NCBI RefSeq assembly: GCF_006715725.1
Contig: NZ_VFNU01000001.1
Location: 3,906,001-3,970,000, forward strand
DNA from: Nocardioides sp. SLBN-35
GTDB taxonomy: Bacteria > Actinomycetota > Actinomycetes > Propionibacteriales > Nocardioidaceae
DNA: 64,000 nucleotides
Direction: 5' to 3'
The position numbers and the translations under genes were made by a program. The notes under the pieces are model-generated. The model was given only the letters and a program-made list of their open reading frames with translations. It had not been told where the DNA came from and ran no database searches. This document shows, piece by piece, positions 1 to 8,227 of the stretch. The number at the start of each line of letters is the position of its first letter. Within the stretch, counting starts at the first letter, position 1.

Positions 1-182
1 AGCGCGAAGCCGGGCAGCACTCGCAGCCGGTCCTCGAAGACCAGGTCCAGGTCGTCGGCCCGGGCGCCGACGGCGAGCGCGAACAGGATCGGGTCGCGGT
101 CGGTCCAGGCCACGGTGCGCTCGCCGACGGTCAGGCCGAGCCAGTCGCCGGCGGGTGCGCCGTCGGCAGGAAGGGTGCTCAT
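1..182 (-). CDS. MaoC-like hydratase, N-terminal fragment
   Basis: Only the first 60 codons lie in the window; the gene runs off the left edge. The peptide reads like the N-terminal hotdog half of MaoC/(R)-specific enoyl-CoA hydratases: a block DPILFALAVGA, an acidic stretch and RLRVLPGFA match the equivalent YHLSLGA and LQVLPTFAVV blocks of the full MaoC protein at 8224-9111. It probably hydrates enoyl-CoA intermediates of side-chain or ring beta-oxidation. The ATG at 180-182 is chosen because a -10 hexamer TAGGTT (189-194, minus) stands six bases before it, as expected for a leaderless mRNA. The gene is divergent from the SDR at 317 and shares the motif at 224-242 with it. Family is likely, substrate unknown. 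Confidence 0.6.
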   Translation of the reverse strand, partial: MSTLPADGAPAGDWLGLTVGERTVAWTDRDPILFALAVGARADDLDLVFEDRLRVLPGFA

Positions 183-223
183 GGCCGGAACCTACGCAGT
201 GCCGTCGCGGCCGGCTCCCGCCG

Positions 224-242
224 CGACCGATGAGCGGGAGTG
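224..242. promoter_or_regulatory. Candidate steroid-regulon operator, bidirectional
   Basis: The core CCGATGAGCGG (centre 232) matches the recurrent motif CCGGTSASTGG. The centre is 38 bp from the first T of the minus-strand -10 TAGGTT (194-189) of the MaoC-like gene and 39 bp from the plus-strand TATCGT (271-276) of the SDR gene. One site could therefore serve both promoters. The binding protein is unknown; the TetR and IclR regulators in this window are candidates. Confidence 0.5.
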
Positions 243-316
243 CCGCTCGCGGGCGGGCGGTCCCGCTCCCTATCGTCACGGCGGCCGACAGGGCAGGACC
301 AACCGAAGGAGCAATC

Positions 317-1240
317 GTGGGCAACACCGACCTCACCGGTCGTACCGCCATCGTGACCGGCGCCGGTGCCGGGCTGGGCCGTGCCGAGGCACTGGCACTC
401 GCCGCCCAGGGCGCGAACGTCGTCGTCAACGACATGGGCGACGCCGCCGACCAGGTCGTCGCGGAGATCGAGGTGCTCGGCAGGAAGGCGATCGCCGTCA
501 AGGGCGACGTGGGCACGTGGGCCATGGGCGAGCAGCTCGTCGACGCCGCGGTCGACACCTTCGGCAGCCTCGACGTCGTCGTCAACAACGCCGGCATCAC
601 TCGCGACACCATGCTCTTCAACATGACCGAGCAGCAGTGGGACGACGTGATCCGGGTCCATCTCAAGGGCCACGCCGCCGTCTCCCGCGCGGCCGCCGGC
701 TACTTCCGCTCGGCGTCGAAGAGCGCCGGCGGGCCGGTGTTCGGCCGGGTCGTGAACACCGCGTCCGAGGCGTTCCTCTTCGGGGCCCCCGGGCAGTCCA
801 ACTACGCCGCCGCCAAGGCCGGCATCGTCGCCCTCACCCTCTCGACCTCGCGCGGCCTGGAGCGGTACGGCGTCACCGCCAACGCGATCTGCCCCCGCGC
901 CCGCACCGAGATGACCGCCCAGGTCTTCGCCGAGGATCCCGACGCCCGGCGGCTCGACATCCTCGCGCCGGAGCGCGTCGCGTCCTTCGTCGGCTACCTC
1001 GCCTCCCCCGCTGCTGCTGCGATCAGCGGCCAGGTCTTCGTCGTGTACGGCGACATGGTCGCGCTGATGGCAGCGCCCACCGTCGAGAACAAGTTCGTCG
1101 CCGCCGACGGCACGTTCAGCGTCGACGAGCTCGATGCCCGGCTGACGCCGTACTTCGAGGGACGTTCGCGCTCGCGCACCTACGCCGCGTTCGGGGTTGC
1201 GAACCTGGACACCACCGGGGTCGAGACCCTCAACGGCTGA
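317..1240 (+). CDS. Short-chain dehydrogenase/reductase
   Basis: A 307-residue NAD(P)-dependent SDR. Visible are the Rossmann motif TGAGAGLG near residue 15, the NNAG block (VVNNAGITRD) near residue 95, and the active-site S...YxxxK pattern (NTASEAFLFG, then NYAAAKAG). The length, just over 300 residues, and the C-terminal extension resemble SDRs that oxidise 3-hydroxyacyl-CoA intermediates in steroid side-chain or ring degradation, as in the SDR part of multifunctional enzyme 2. The start is the GTG at 317, which has a GAAGGAG ribosome site seven bases upstream; upstream in-frame codons give a low-complexity Arg/Pro extension. A -10 TATCGT lies at 271-276, 39 bp from the operator centre. The exact substrate is not decided by sequence. 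Confidence 0.8.
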   Translation: MGNTDLTGRTAIVTGAGAGLGRAEALALAAQGANVVVNDMGDAADQVVAEIEVLGRKAIAVKGDVGTWAMGEQLVDAAVDTFGSLDVVVNNAGITRDTMLFNMTEQQWDDVIRVHLKGHAAVSRAAAGYFRSASKSAGGPVFGRVVNTASEAFLFGAPGQSNYAAAKAGIVALTLSTSRGLERYGVTANAICPRARTEMTAQVFAEDPDARRLDILAPERVASFVGYLASPAAAAISGQVFVVYGDMVALMAAPTVENKFVAADGTFSVDELDARLTPYFEGRSRSRTYAAFGVANLDTTGVETLNG

Positions 1241-1261
1241 TGTGGGATCGGCACAGGGGCC

Positions 1262-1978
1262 TCAGGCGACCGCGGTGACCAGCACCGCGACGGCCGAGGC
1301 GACGAGCGTGCCGATGACCAGCGGACGCAGCCGGGCGGGCGGGACCCGGTGGAAGATGCCGTCGCCGAGGCGCCACCCGAGTGGCAGTCCGGCGACGCCA
1401 CCGAGCGCGAGTGCCAGCACGTCGAGGTCGACGTGGCCGAGGACCACGAAGGCCGCCACGGCGACGACGTCCTGCCCGGCGAAGACGGCCTGCAAGGTGG
1501 CCCGGTAGCGCCGCGGCTCCCGGTCGACGAGCGCCATCACCAGGGGCGGCCCGTTCATCCCGGTCGAGGTGAGCAGTCCCCCGCTGATGACACCGACGAC
1601 CGGCAGGCCGCGGCGGCCGACCCGGAGCCCGGCGGCCAGCAGCGCGACCATCACCAGCATCGCCACGGCGATGCCGGCCGACAGCGGTCCCTCGTCCGCG
1701 ACGGCGAGCAGCACCAGCCCGACGGGCATGCCGGCGAGGCCGGCGATCGTCAGCACGGCGGCATCACGCCGGTCGACGTACTCCCGCTCCCGCACCGCGA
1801 CGCCTGCCGTCAACACCAGGCTGACCACGGTCGCGGCGACCACCGCCCGAGCCGGGTCGGTGACCAGAAGCAGGCCGGGTACGGCGGCCAGCGCGGACCC
1901 GAAGCCGGTCACCGCCTGGACCAGCGCGGCCACCACGAACACCGCGACCGCCACGGCGGCGAGGACGACCAGCTCCAC
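1262..1978 (-). CDS. TauE/SafE (TSUP) family membrane permease
   Basis: A 238-residue polytopic membrane protein with about eight hydrophobic segments. The first, followed by QAVTGFGSALAAVPGL, is the characteristic TSUP N-terminal repeat, and SGGLLTSTGMNGPPL in the middle is the second repeat signature. Members export or import small anions (sulfite, sulfonates, organic acids); substrate cannot be told here. The start is GTG with a -10 TAGCCT six bases before it (1985-1990, minus), indicating a leaderless transcript. It is convergent with the SDR (21 bp gap) and sits downstream of the amidase-opp operon on the same strand. Confidence 0.8.
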   Translation of the reverse strand: MELVVLAAVAVAVFVVAALVQAVTGFGSALAAVPGLLLVTDPARAVVAATVVSLVLTAGVAVREREYVDRRDAAVLTIAGLAGMPVGLVLLAVADEGPLSAGIAVAMLVMVALLAAGLRVGRRGLPVVGVISGGLLTSTGMNGPPLVMALVDREPRRYRATLQAVFAGQDVVAVAAFVVLGHVDLDVLALALGGVAGLPLGWRLGDGIFHRVPPARLRPLVIGTLVASAVAVLVTAVA

Positions 1979-2001
1979 CGACGCAGGCTATCGACGCGGG
2001 C

Positions 2002-3417
2002 TCAGCCGGCGAGGGGCGCGTGCCGCACCCAGGGGGCAGCGCGCTCGAGCTGGCCGGCGAGCGACAGCAGCAGCGGCTCACCGCCGAGGTCGGTGAAGAA
2101 GTGCGCGCCGAGCGGGAGGCCGTCGGGGTCGAGTCCGGCGGGAACCGACATCGCCGAGCCACCGGTGACGTTGACGAGGCTGGTGAAGCCGGCCATGGCG
2201 GGCGCGACGGTGTACATGACCTCGGGCTTGGTGGTGTCGAGGACACCGAGCTCGGGCGTGCGCATGCACAGCGTCGGGGTGAGCACGGCGTCCAGGTCCG
2301 CGAAGAGCCGCGCGGTCGCGAAGCCCACGTGCTCGAAGCCCTCGAGGGCGCGCAGCAGGTCGGCCAGCGGCATCGCCGAGTAGCGGTCGTACATCATCCG
2401 CGTGAAGGGCTCGATGTCGTCGTCGCGGAGCTCGCGGCCGAGGGCGGCGAGCCGGTCGTCGACGTGGGCGACCAGGTTGGCGCCCATCGTCATCCCCGAC
2501 CAGCGGGCGAAGTCCGGGTAGCCGACAGGCAGGGACACCTCGACGACGTCGTGGCCGAGGTCGGTCAGCAGGTCAGCGGTACGACGCACCGCGGCCACCC
2601 CGGCCGGGTCGACGTCGGGACCGTCGGGGACCGCCGTCGCCAGTCCGATCCTGAGTCTTCCGGGCGCGCGGTCGACGCAGGCGAGGTAGCCCCCGGCCGG
2701 CGGCGTGGGCCCGTACGACGCCTGACCCGGCACGCGGCCCGCGGAGACGTCGAGCAGCAGCGCGCTGTCGCGGACGGTCGTCGTCAACGCACCGTGGACG
2801 CTGGTGGGGCCGGCGAGCGTGGACGGGTACGGCGCCCCGGGGATCAGCCCGCGGCTCGGCTTGAGCCCGAACAGGCCGCACGCCGCGGCGGGGATCCGGA
2901 TCGATCCGCCGCCGTCGTTGCCGTGCGCCACCGGCACCAGGCCGGCGGCCACGGCGGCAGCGGACCCGCCGCTGGATCCCCCGGTGGAGTGCCCGAGTGA
3001 CCACGGGTTGTGGCAGGGACCGTGCAGCAGCGGCTCGGTGCTGCCGTTCTTGCCCAGCTCGGGGGTGTTCGTGGTGCCGAGTACGACCATGCCGGCAGCC
3101 TTCCAGCGGCGCACCAGCTCACTGTCCTCGGTCTTCACGTCGTCGGCGAAGAGCCGGCTGCCGCCGGTCGTCGGCAATCCGGCGACATCGGCGGCGAGCG
3201 ACTTGATGACCACCGGCACGCCGGTCAGCGGTCCGTCGGGCAGGCCGGCGTCCACCTCGGTGAGGGCCTCGTCGAACCGGGTGCCGATCATCGCGTTGAG
3301 CTGCGGGTCGAGCTTCTCGATGCGACGGATGCTCTCCTCGACCACCTCGCGGGGGCTGGTCTCGCCGCTGCGGATCGCAGCGGCGGTGGCGATGGCGTCG
3401 GGAAGGGCGCTGCTCAC
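2002..3417 (-). CDS. Amidase signature family hydrolase
   Basis: A 471-residue amidase-signature enzyme hydrolysing a C-N amide bond. The Ser-cisSer-Lys triad is visible: Lys in VVIKSLAADV (about residue 74) and the Gly/Ser-rich loop GHSTGGSSGGSAAAVAAG. The start is GTG at 3417, four bases after the oppF stop, so it is the last gene of the oppBCDF operon. That link suggests it acts on an imported amide or peptide-like compound. Because the operon has the steroid-island motif upstream, an amide-conjugated steroid such as a conjugated bile acid is conceivable, but this is inference from context only. An indoleacetamide- or aryl-acylamidase-like role is equally possible. Confidence 0.88.
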   Translation of the reverse strand: MSSALPDAIATAAAIRSGETSPREVVEESIRRIEKLDPQLNAMIGTRFDEALTEVDAGLPDGPLTGVPVVIKSLAADVAGLPTTGGSRLFADDVKTEDSELVRRWKAAGMVVLGTTNTPELGKNGSTEPLLHGPCHNPWSLGHSTGGSSGGSAAAVAAGLVPVAHGNDGGGSIRIPAAACGLFGLKPSRGLIPGAPYPSTLAGPTSVHGALTTTVRDSALLLDVSAGRVPGQASYGPTPPAGGYLACVDRAPGRLRIGLATAVPDGPDVDPAGVAAVRRTADLLTDLGHDVVEVSLPVGYPDFARWSGMTMGANLVAHVDDRLAALGRELRDDDIEPFTRMMYDRYSAMPLADLLRALEGFEHVGFATARLFADLDAVLTPTLCMRTPELGVLDTTKPEVMYTVAPAMAGFTSLVNVTGGSAMSVPAGLDPDGLPLGAHFFTDLGGEPLLLSLAGQLERAAPWVRHAPLAG

Positions 3418-3421
3418 GGGG

Positions 3422-4417
3422 TCACTCCTCGACGATCGGGTGATGGCAGGCGACGTACTGCCCGGGACGGACCTCGCGCAGCTCCGGCTCCTCCGCGGCA
3501 CAGCGCTCGGTGGCGAGTGGGCAGCGGGTGCGGAACCGGCAGCCCGAGGGCGGGCTCAGCGGCGAGGGCAGCTCGGTGGCGGCGGCCGACGCGCTCAGCT
3601 CGCGGTCGCCGGCGCCGGGGATCGAGGCGAGCAGCATCTGTGTGTAGGGGTGGGCCGCGTCCTGCTCGATCCGGTCCGACGGGATGACCTCGCAGGTCTT
3701 GCCGAGGTAGAGCACCATCACCCGGTCGCTGATGTTCTTGACCACCGACACGTCGTGGGCGATGAAGACCATGCTCAGGTCGTAGCGCTCCTTGGTGCGC
3801 TCGAGCAGGTTGAGGATCTGGGCCTGGACCGACACGTCGAGTGCGGAGACCGGCTCGTCGCAGATGAGGACCTCGGGGTTCATCATCAGCGCCCGGGCGA
3901 TGCAGACCCGCTGGCACTGGCCGCCGGACAGCTCGTGCGGGCGGCGGTCCCAGACCACGTCGGGGTCGAGGCCGACGGCGGAGAGGGTCTCGCGGACGAG
4001 GTCCTCCTTCTCCTGCTTGGTGCCCTCGAAGCCCCAGATCGCCAGGCCCTCGGTGACCAGGTCCTTGACCTTGCGGCGCGGGTTCAGCGACGACGTGGGG
4101 TCCTGCATGATCATCTGCATCCGTGAGCGCGCCTTGCGCAACGGCCGCGAGGTGAGGCCGGTCAGCTCCCGCTCGCCGAGCCGGACGGTGCCGGACGTCG
4201 GCGACGGCAGCTGCATGACCGCGCGGCCGGCCGTCGACTTGCCGCAGCCGGACTCGCCGAGGATGCCGAGGGTCTCCCCCGGCAGCAGGTCGAGGCTCAG
4301 GCCCGAGACGGCGTGCACCTTCTGCCCGCGGCCGACCGGGAACTCGACGACCATGTCGTCGACGGTGAGCACCGGCTCCTGCTCCGGGCGCAGGTGGGCG
4401 GTTCCGCTTCCGGCCAT
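3422..4417 (-). CDS. oppF: Oligopeptide-type ABC transporter ATPase, OppF-like
   Basis: A 331-residue ATP-binding subunit of a peptide/nickel/opine-type importer. Walker A is GESGCGKST, the signature is HELSGGQCQR and Walker B is VLICDEPVSALD, followed by the switch His in FIAHDVSVV. The C-terminal oligopeptide_HPY domain carries the Cys-rich stretch GCRFRTRCPLATERC, as in OppD/OppF/DppF. The ATG at 4417 overlaps the oppD stop in TGATG, so the two ATPases are translationally coupled and presumably form a heterodimer. Function is secure at family level; the transported substrate is unknown. Confidence 0.92.
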   Translation of the reverse strand: MAGSGTAHLRPEQEPVLTVDDMVVEFPVGRGQKVHAVSGLSLDLLPGETLGILGESGCGKSTAGRAVMQLPSPTSGTVRLGERELTGLTSRPLRKARSRMQMIMQDPTSSLNPRRKVKDLVTEGLAIWGFEGTKQEKEDLVRETLSAVGLDPDVVWDRRPHELSGGQCQRVCIARALMMNPEVLICDEPVSALDVSVQAQILNLLERTKERYDLSMVFIAHDVSVVKNISDRVMVLYLGKTCEVIPSDRIEQDAAHPYTQMLLASIPGAGDRELSASAAATELPSPLSPPSGCRFRTRCPLATERCAAEEPELREVRPGQYVACHHPIVEE

Positions 4418-5463
4418 CAGCTGATCTCCTCTGCGAGGGCGGCCCGGGGCGCGTCTCCGGCGGTCCCGGTGTCGACGTCGGGCAGCGGGAAGTGGCAGGC
4501 CGCGACGTGGGAGGTACGACGCATGCCGATCTCCAGCAGCTCCGGCTGCTCGGCGGTGCAACGGTCCTGCACGTAGGGGCAGCGCGGCGCGAACCGGCAG
4601 CCCTCCGGCGGGTTCGCCATGTTGGGCGGCGAGCCGACGATCGCGCGCAGCGTGGTGTGCGGCGGGTCGGACAGGCGCGGGATCGAGGCCAGCAGGCCCT
4701 CGGTGTAGGGGTGGCGCGGTCCCTCGAAGACCTCGGCGGTGCTGGAGCGCTCGACCACGCGCCCGGCGTACATCACCTGGACCCGGTCGGTGCGGCCGGC
4801 GACGGCACCGAGGTCGTGGCTGATCAGGATGGTCGCCATCTGCCGGCTCTCGGCCAGCGAGGTGAGGAGGTCGAGGATCTGCTTCTGCACGGTGACGTCG
4901 AGGGCCGTGGTGGGCTCGTCGGCGATGAGCAGCTTCGGGTCGCAGCACAGCGCCATCGCGATGACGACGCGCTGTCGCATGCCGCCCGAGAGCTCGTGGG
5001 GGAACTGGCTCATCCGCCGCGCCGGCTCGGGGATCCCGACCTGACGCAGCAGATCGATCGCCCGCTCCGCAGCGGCCTTCTTGTCCAGGCCCAGGTGCAG
5101 GCGCAGGGCCTCGGTGATGTGGGTGCCGACCCGCTTGACCGGGTTGAGCGATGTCATCGGGTCCTGGAACACCATCGCGACCTCGGAGCCCCACAGCCTG
5201 CGGCGCTCCTTGGCGCTGATCGCGTGGACGTCCTGGCCGGCGATGCGCACGGTGCCGTGGACCTGCGTGGTGTGTCCGGTCGTGATCAGGCCCATGATGG
5301 TGCGGCCGAGGACGGACTTGCCCGAGCCGGACTCCCCGACGATGCCCAGCGTCTCGCCGGCGCGCAGGCTGAGCGAGACGCCGTCGACGGCGCGGACCAC
5401 GCCGCGGGCGGTCTGGAACTCGGTTCGGACGTCCTCGACCTCGAGAACGGTCTGGTCGCTCAC
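4417..5463 (-). CDS. oppD: Oligopeptide-type ABC transporter ATPase, OppD-like
   Basis: A 348-residue ATPase, partner of the OppF-like subunit. It has Walker A GESGSGKS, signature HELSGGMRQR, Walker B LLIADEPTTALD and the H-loop LISHDLGAV. The C-terminal extension includes GCRFAPRCPYVQDRC, the Cys-containing OppD/DppD motif. The GTG at 5463 overlaps the oppC stop by four bases (GTGA). Coupled translation and gene order B-C-D-F are those of dpp/opp operons. Confidence 0.92.
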   Translation of the reverse strand: MSDQTVLEVEDVRTEFQTARGVVRAVDGVSLSLRAGETLGIVGESGSGKSVLGRTIMGLITTGHTTQVHGTVRIAGQDVHAISAKERRRLWGSEVAMVFQDPMTSLNPVKRVGTHITEALRLHLGLDKKAAAERAIDLLRQVGIPEPARRMSQFPHELSGGMRQRVVIAMALCCDPKLLIADEPTTALDVTVQKQILDLLTSLAESRQMATILISHDLGAVAGRTDRVQVMYAGRVVERSSTAEVFEGPRHPYTEGLLASIPRLSDPPHTTLRAIVGSPPNMANPPEGCRFAPRCPYVQDRCTAEQPELLEIGMRRTSHVAACHFPLPDVDTGTAGDAPRAALAEEIS

Positions 5464-6494
5464 AGCTTCGCACTCCTCGGGTCCCAGCGCTTCTGGGCCT
5501 TCTCGCCCAGCAGGTTGAACGAGAACACGGTCAGGAACAGGAAGACGCCGGGCACCAGCACGATGTGCGGGTGCTCCTGCATGGTGCTGCCCTCCGCCTC
5601 CGAGATCATGTTTCCCCACGTCGGCTCGGGCGCCTGGACGCCGAAGCCGAGGAAGCTGAGCGATGCCTCGGCCACGATGAGCACCGAGATCATCACGACC
5701 ATCATCGAGAAGATCGGCAGCACGACGTTGGGCACCAGCTCGCGCCACATGATCCGCAGCTTGGTCGCACCCATCGCCCGAGCGGCGAGGACGAACTCGC
5801 GCTGCGCGAAGGCGATCGTGTTGGCCCGGGCCAGGCGGATCATGCTCGGGATGGTGAGCAGGGCCAGGGCCAGGGCGACGTTGCGCAGCTTGGGCTCGAG
5901 GACCGTGGCCAGCGCGATCAGCAGCACCAGCGGCGGGACCGCCAGCAGGGCGTTGGTGAAGATGCCGATCACGCTGTCGACGCCCGAGCGCAGGAAGCCC
6001 GCGACGACACCGATGCTGCCACCGACGACGGTGCCGATCGCGACCGCGGACAGGGCGATGACGAGCGAGGTCCGGGCGCCGTAGATCGAGCGGGACAGCA
6101 TGTCCAGCCCGTAGTTGTTGGTGCCGAGCGGGTACTCCGAGAGCAGCTCCGGCGACTGGTAGATCGGCGCGTCGAGCGCCTTCACGACGTCGACGTGCTC
6201 GCCGAGCGGCAGCACCGGGGCGAGCAGGGCGACCAGCGCCAGCAGCACCAGCCAGCCGCAGCACAGCCACAGCAGGATGTCCGGCCGGCCGCCACGCACC
6301 GCCCACACCACCCGGGACAGGCCCTGGGCGAGCACGATGACGCCGGCCAGGAAGAGCACGGCCTTCACGAACAGCAGCAGCGGAGCGCTCCACCCGACGA
6401 CCAGCAGCGCGAGGCCGGCGAGCACCATCCCGGCGCCGAGGCCACCGAGGCTTCGGGCCGAGAGCTTCGACCCGACGGGGTTCTTCCTAGGCAT
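5460..6494 (-). CDS. oppC: ABC transporter permease, OppC-like
   Basis: A 344-residue inner-membrane permease. Two hydrophobic segments near the N-terminus are followed by the extracytoplasmic loop (HVDVVKALDAPIYQSPELL, then PLGTNNYGLDMLSR, the hallmark of OppC/DppC) and the BPD_transp_1 core with the EAA loop (ARAMGATKLRIMWRELVPN). It overlaps oppB by eight bases. I chose the ATG at 6494 over an in-frame ATG at 6527 because it leaves the shorter overlap and has an AAGGA about twelve bases upstream; the longer form cannot be excluded. Confidence 0.88.
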   Translation of the reverse strand: MPRKNPVGSKLSARSLGGLGAGMVLAGLALLVVGWSAPLLLFVKAVLFLAGVIVLAQGLSRVVWAVRGGRPDILLWLCCGWLVLLALVALLAPVLPLGEHVDVVKALDAPIYQSPELLSEYPLGTNNYGLDMLSRSIYGARTSLVIALSAVAIGTVVGGSIGVVAGFLRSGVDSVIGIFTNALLAVPPLVLLIALATVLEPKLRNVALALALLTIPSMIRLARANTIAFAQREFVLAARAMGATKLRIMWRELVPNVVLPIFSMMVVMISVLIVAEASLSFLGFGVQAPEPTWGNMISEAEGSTMQEHPHIVLVPGVFLFLTVFSFNLLGEKAQKRWDPRSAKL

Positions 6495-7440
6495 GAGCAC
6501 GGCGGGTCCTTGGGTCGAGGTAGCCATAGGAGAGGTCGATCCCGGCGTTGATGACGACGTAGATCGCGGCGATGAGGAGCACCGCCCCCTGCACCATCGG
6601 GAAGTCGCCGTTGTTGGCGGACTTGATGACCAGGCTGCCCATCCCGGGCAGTGCGAAGAGGTACTCCACGATCACGGTGCTGCCGATCAGCCGGCCCATG
6701 CTGATGCCGAGCAGGGTGACCAGCGAGAACGACGAGGGCCGCAGCGCGTCGCGCAGCAGGATCCGCAACGGCGGCATGCCCTTGGCGCGCGCCGCGAGGA
6801 TGTAGTCCTCGTGCAGGGTCACCAGCAGGTCGTTGCGCAGCACCCGGGTGAACAGCGCCAGCTCCATCAGCGCGATCGTCAGCGCCGGCAGGAACGCGTG
6901 GTAGAGGTTGTCGAGCGGGCTGTCCCCGAACCGCACCCACTGGGCGCGGGGGAACCAGCCCAGGCCGTTGGCGAAGATGGCGATCAGCAGCAGACCGCCC
7001 AGGAACGACGGCACCGAGAGGATCGCGAACATCGAGGCGCCGATGGCCCGGTCGACCAGGCCGCCCTCGTGCGAGGCGCTCCACATCGCGAGCGGGATCG
7101 CCAGCACCAGCGCCATCAGCAGGCCCAGGCCGGCGAGCTCGACACTGACCGGCAGTGCCGAGAGGACGCGGTGGACGACGTCGCTGTTGGGCGGCACCAG
7201 GGAGCGGCCCAGGTCGCCGGTCAGGGCGTTGCCGAGCCAGTCGACGTACCGGGCGAACACATTGCCGTCCAGGCCGAGCTCGGTGCGCTTGGCCGCGTAC
7301 TCCGCGGGCGTGTGGCCCTCGCCGAGCACGGCGACCGCCGGGTCGCCCGGCATCAGCGACACCATCATGAACACGCCGAAGCTGACCAGCAGCAGGACGG
7401 CGACCAGCTCGCCGAGCCGCAGCACCAGGCGGCGGCTCAC
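6487..7440 (-). CDS. oppB: ABC transporter permease, OppB-like
   Basis: A 317-residue permease starting with a single hydrophobic segment (LGELVAVLLLVSFGVFMM) and the LMPGDPAVAVLG block that is diagnostic of DppB/OppB. The EAA loop ILAARAKGMPPLRILLRDALR lies near residue 220. The start is taken at GTG 7440, preceded by a G-rich ribosome site; an ATG at 7500 has a GAAGGG directly against it and is less likely. This is the first gene of the operon. No periplasmic substrate-binding lipoprotein is encoded on either side, which is unusual for the family. Confidence 0.88.
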   Translation of the reverse strand: MSRRLVLRLGELVAVLLLVSFGVFMMVSLMPGDPAVAVLGEGHTPAEYAAKRTELGLDGNVFARYVDWLGNALTGDLGRSLVPPNSDVVHRVLSALPVSVELAGLGLLMALVLAIPLAMWSASHEGGLVDRAIGASMFAILSVPSFLGGLLLIAIFANGLGWFPRAQWVRFGDSPLDNLYHAFLPALTIALMELALFTRVLRNDLLVTLHEDYILAARAKGMPPLRILLRDALRPSSFSLVTLLGISMGRLIGSTVIVEYLFALPGMGSLVIKSANNGDFPMVQGAVLLIAAIYVVINAGIDLSYGYLDPRTRRAHA

Positions 7441-7516
7441 CGGGTCACCCCCGGGCCGGCCGCCCCGGCCGGCATCGGATCGAAGGACATCCGCTCGCAT
7501 CCCTTCAGACGGTGTC

Positions 7517-7551
7517 GGGGAGCGTTCTCCCCCAGGACGTCGGGTAGCGTA
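7517..7551 (-). promoter_or_regulatory. opp operon -10 element and leader hairpin
   Basis: On the minus strand TACGCT (7551-7546) fits TANNNT and is 39 bp from the centre of the motif at 7581-7599. Transcription from here would give a leader of about 100 bases before oppB. The leader contains a perfect hairpin GGGGAG-cgtt-CTCCCC at 7517-7532. No T-run follows, so an attenuator is not indicated. Confidence 0.45.
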
Positions 7552-7580
7552 GGTCGCCGGCTGTGGCGGGCGACACAGAT

Positions 7581-7599
7581 CCTCCCGCTCACCGGGAGG
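7581..7599. promoter_or_regulatory. Candidate steroid-regulon operator upstream of opp
   Basis: The palindrome CCTCCCG-ctcac-CGGGAGG contains CCGGTGAGCGG on the minus strand (centre 7590) and overlaps the stop codon of the thioesterase gene. Its distance to the TACGCT -10 is the same as at the other copies of the motif. It could also act as a small hairpin terminator for the thioesterase gene, so the operator role is not certain. Confidence 0.4.
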
Positions 7600-8227
7600 C
7601 CCCCTGGCCGGGCCGCGCCAGGTGCTTGTCGATGAACAGTCCCTCGGCCCGTACGAGCACCTCGTCGCCGGCCGTGATGGTGCCGTGGGTCCAGATCTTG
7701 CGGCCCTCCACGCGCTCCTGCCGGCCGCGTACGACGAGGTCGGTGTGCAGCGGGACCGGCCGCTCGTAGCGCAGGGTCAGGGTGCCGGTCATGCCCGAGG
7801 TGCCGGCATGCGCGTTGGCCACGCCGAGGGTGTGGTCGAGCAGCAGGGCGCTGATCCCGCCGTGCACGCATCCCGGCGGTCCCTCGTAGGCGATGCCGAG
7901 GTTGACCGGGCCGGCGACCGAGCCGCCAGGCTCGGCGGACAGCACGAGGGGTGGCGCGATGGCGTTCTCGGGTCCGGTCACCGGGTCGTGCCGGGTCACG
8001 CCCTCCCCCGACCACATGTCGACCATGCGGTCGGCGAGCTCGGGCGCGAGGTCCTCGACCTCACCGGCCATCGCGGTCAGCCGCCGGGCCAGGTCGTCGA
8101 GGTCGAGGTCGACCCGGCCGCCGGCGGCGAGGAGCGCGGCGGCGAGACGTCGTACGGCGGCCACCGCGGTGTCGATGCCCGAGTCGTCCGGGCGGGCGGT
8201 CAGCTCGGTGAGCCCGGTCGTGGTCAT
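7589..8227 (-). CDS. PaaI-type hotdog acyl-CoA thioesterase
   Basis: A 212-residue protein whose C-terminal 120 residues are a single hotdog domain of the PaaI/4HBT type. The GCVHGGISALLLDHTLG helix carries the conserved His-Gly-Gly and acidic Asp. The N-terminal 80 residues are a predicted helical, Ala/Asp-rich extension. It probably hydrolyses an acyl-CoA released in steroid catabolism, or removes a dead-end thioester. The ATG overlaps the preceding MaoC stop (ATGA), so both belong to the operon that starts with the broken SDR at 10696. Confidence 0.75.
   Translation of the reverse strand: MTTTGLTELTARPDDSGIDTAVAAVRRLAAALLAAGGRVDLDLDDLARRLTAMAGEVEDLAPELADRMVDMWSGEGVTRHDPVTGPENAIAPPLVLSAEPGGSVAGPVNLGIAYEGPPGCVHGGISALLLDHTLGVANAHAGTSGMTGTLTLRYERPVPLHTDLVVRGRQERVEGRKIWTHGTITAGDEVLVRAEGLFIDKHLARPGQGASR

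Noticed and set aside
4492..6084. Long plus-strand frames inside the opp operon, amino acids rich in Arg, Gly and Asp
   Set aside because: They are mirror frames of the ABC transporter genes; composition is that of high-GC shadows and no motif is present.
7513..7534. Attenuator in the opp leader
   Set aside because: The hairpin is not followed by a T-run and no leader peptide was found.
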